From NCBI GenBank assembly GCA_040221095.1, contig JAVJVP010000002.1:98507-162506 (forward strand): 64,000 bases of DNA, written 5' to 3'. This DNA is from UBA1479 sp040221095. Lineage in GTDB: Bacteria; Pseudomonadota; Alphaproteobacteria; Rhodospirillales; Casp-alpha2. Below are positions 63,143 through 64,000 of the stretch, piece after piece. Under the pieces are notes generated by a model, which did not search any database, was not told where the DNA came from, and saw only the letters and a list, made by a program, of their open reading frames with translations. Both the position numbers and the translations under genes were made by a program. Within the stretch, counting starts at the first letter, position 1. Each line of letters opens with the position of its first letter.

Positions 63143-64000
63143 ATGGCTGCCAACAAGAAACTGCTGATGCTGCCCGGCGACGGCATCGGCCCCGAAGTGA
63201 TGAAACAGGTCCAGACGATCATCGATTGGATGGACAAACGCCGCCACGTCTCGTTCGACGTGGCGGAGGACGTGGTCGGCGGCGCCGCCATCGACAAGTA
63301 CGGCCAGCCGCTCGGCGACAACACCCTGGCCGACGCCATGGGTGTCGATGCCGTGCTGCTGGGCGCCGTCGGCGGACCCAAGTGGGACAACGTGGAACGC
63401 GACCTGCGCCCGGAAATGGGCCTGTTGACCCTGCGCAAGGAAATGGACCTTTACGCCAACCTGCGCCCGGCGACGGTCCTGCCGGCCATGGCCAAGGCGT
63501 CGAGCCTGAAGGAAGACCTGGTGTCCGGCCTGGACATGCTGATCGTCCGCGAACTGACGGGCGGCGTCTATTTCGGCAAGCCGCGCGGCATCGAAAAACT
63601 GGCCGACGGCACCCGCAAGGCCGTCGACACCCAGATCTATTCGGAAGGCGAGATCGCGCGCGTCTGCCGCCTGGCCTTCGAGCTGGCCGGCAAGCGGTCG
63701 GGCAAGCTGCATTCCGTGGAAAAAGCCAACGTGATGGAGACCGGCGTGCTGTGGCGCGCCGTCGCCACCGAGGTCGGCGCCGACTTCCCGGACATCGAGC
63801 TCAACCACATGTACGCCGACAACTGCGCCATGCAGCTGGTGCGCCAGCCCAAGCAGTTTGACGTGATCGTCACCGACAACCTGTTCGGCGACCTGCTGAG
63901 CGACTGCGCGGCGATGCTGACCGGCTCCCTCGGCATGCTACCGTCCGCATCGCTCGGCGCCGAGGACCCGACCACCGGCAAGCGCCACGCCCTGTACGAG
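63143..64000 (+). CDS. leuB: 3-isopropylmalate dehydrogenase (3' end beyond window)
   Basis: NAD-dependent beta-decarboxylating dehydrogenase of leucine synthesis, cut by the right edge after 286 codons of an expected 360-370. It starts at ATG 63143 (MAANKKLLMLPGDGIGPEV) with SD GAGGAAA. Visible motifs are GAVGGPKWDN, RPEMGLLTLRKEMDLYANLRP, the substrate-binding VRELTGGVYFG, the catalytic-Lys region VEKANVMETG, and the metal-binding DVIVTDNLFGDLLSDCAAML. It is the third gene of leuCDB. Confidence 0.96.
   Translation, partial: MAANKKLLMLPGDGIGPEVMKQVQTIIDWMDKRRHVSFDVAEDVVGGAAIDKYGQPLGDNTLADAMGVDAVLLGAVGGPKWDNVERDLRPEMGLLTLRKEMDLYANLRPATVLPAMAKASSLKEDLVSGLDMLIVRELTGGVYFGKPRGIEKLADGTRKAVDTQIYSEGEIARVCRLAFELAGKRSGKLHSVEKANVMETGVLWRAVATEVGADFPDIELNHMYADNCAMQLVRQPKQFDVIVTDNLFGDLLSDCAAMLTGSLGMLPSASLGAEDPTTGKRHALYE

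Overview
The window is a GC-rich (mid-60s percent by eye), gene-dense stretch of an alphaproteobacterial chromosome. The gene order points to a Rhodospirillales-like organism: ffh-rpsP-rimM-trmD-rplS-leuC-leuD-leuB, CarD next to the seven-iron ferredoxin FdxA, an SUV3-like helicase followed by an S4 protein, a complete System I cytochrome c maturation set, and dapF-mtaB-ftsY. I assign no genus. I found no rRNA, tRNA, CRISPR array, prophage or insertion sequence. CopA is cut by the left edge and LeuB by the right edge.

Layout. 1-3031 holds copper tolerance: the multicopper oxidase CopA with a Met/His tandem repeat, the outer-membrane protein CopB and a DUF411 metal-binding protein. 3035-9593 is mixed: HNH nuclease, an unusual FecR-cyclophilin fusion, carboxylesterase, glutamyl-Q-tRNA(Asp) synthetase overlapping a secreted SNase-like protein, an M48 lipoprotein protease and a PAS-like protein. 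9760-16043 has CarD, FdxA, TerB-like, DUF938, S4 protein, helicase and Pcm. 16163-24903 carries HtpG, two small proteins (one a Tat-signal, lysine-rich polypeptide) and two divergently placed aconitases: AcnA, and a long AcnB that resembles Bacteroidetes enzymes. 25315-33905 is one uptake and activation operon: acyl-CoA synthetase, a complete LivGHMKF-type ABC transporter, and a PaaK-like CoA ligase. A secreted hydrolase of clearly lower GC (34034-34780) and a histidine phosphatase follow.

35564-35711 contains four small hairpins in a row and then a textbook intrinsic terminator, with no ORF. One loop reads CTCCTC and another CCCCCC, so both could pair with Shine-Dalgarno sequences. It is the best candidate here for an undescribed element: an anti-SD small RNA or a structured leader of the ccm genes.

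35811-42974 encodes CcmABC and CcmDEFGHI, which export and chaperone haem, keep apocytochrome thiols reduced and ligate haem. Pgk follows, overlapping by 30 bp a convergent HAMP protein that lacks a recognisable output domain. 46370-51958 holds small and accessory genes (Nudix, DUF2141, a lipoprotein, DUF924, YnbE-YdbL, amidase). 51955-56777 is mostly one minus-strand run: QueG-like ferredoxin, DapF, MtaB, FtsY and a HAD hydrolase, with a separate XRE regulator beyond it. 57086-64000 is the SRP, ribosome and leucine-biosynthesis block. FtsY and Ffh lie only about 3.6 kb apart, so both protein halves of the SRP targeting pathway are here.

All calls come from reading the sequence and from family knowledge. 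No database or structure search was run.
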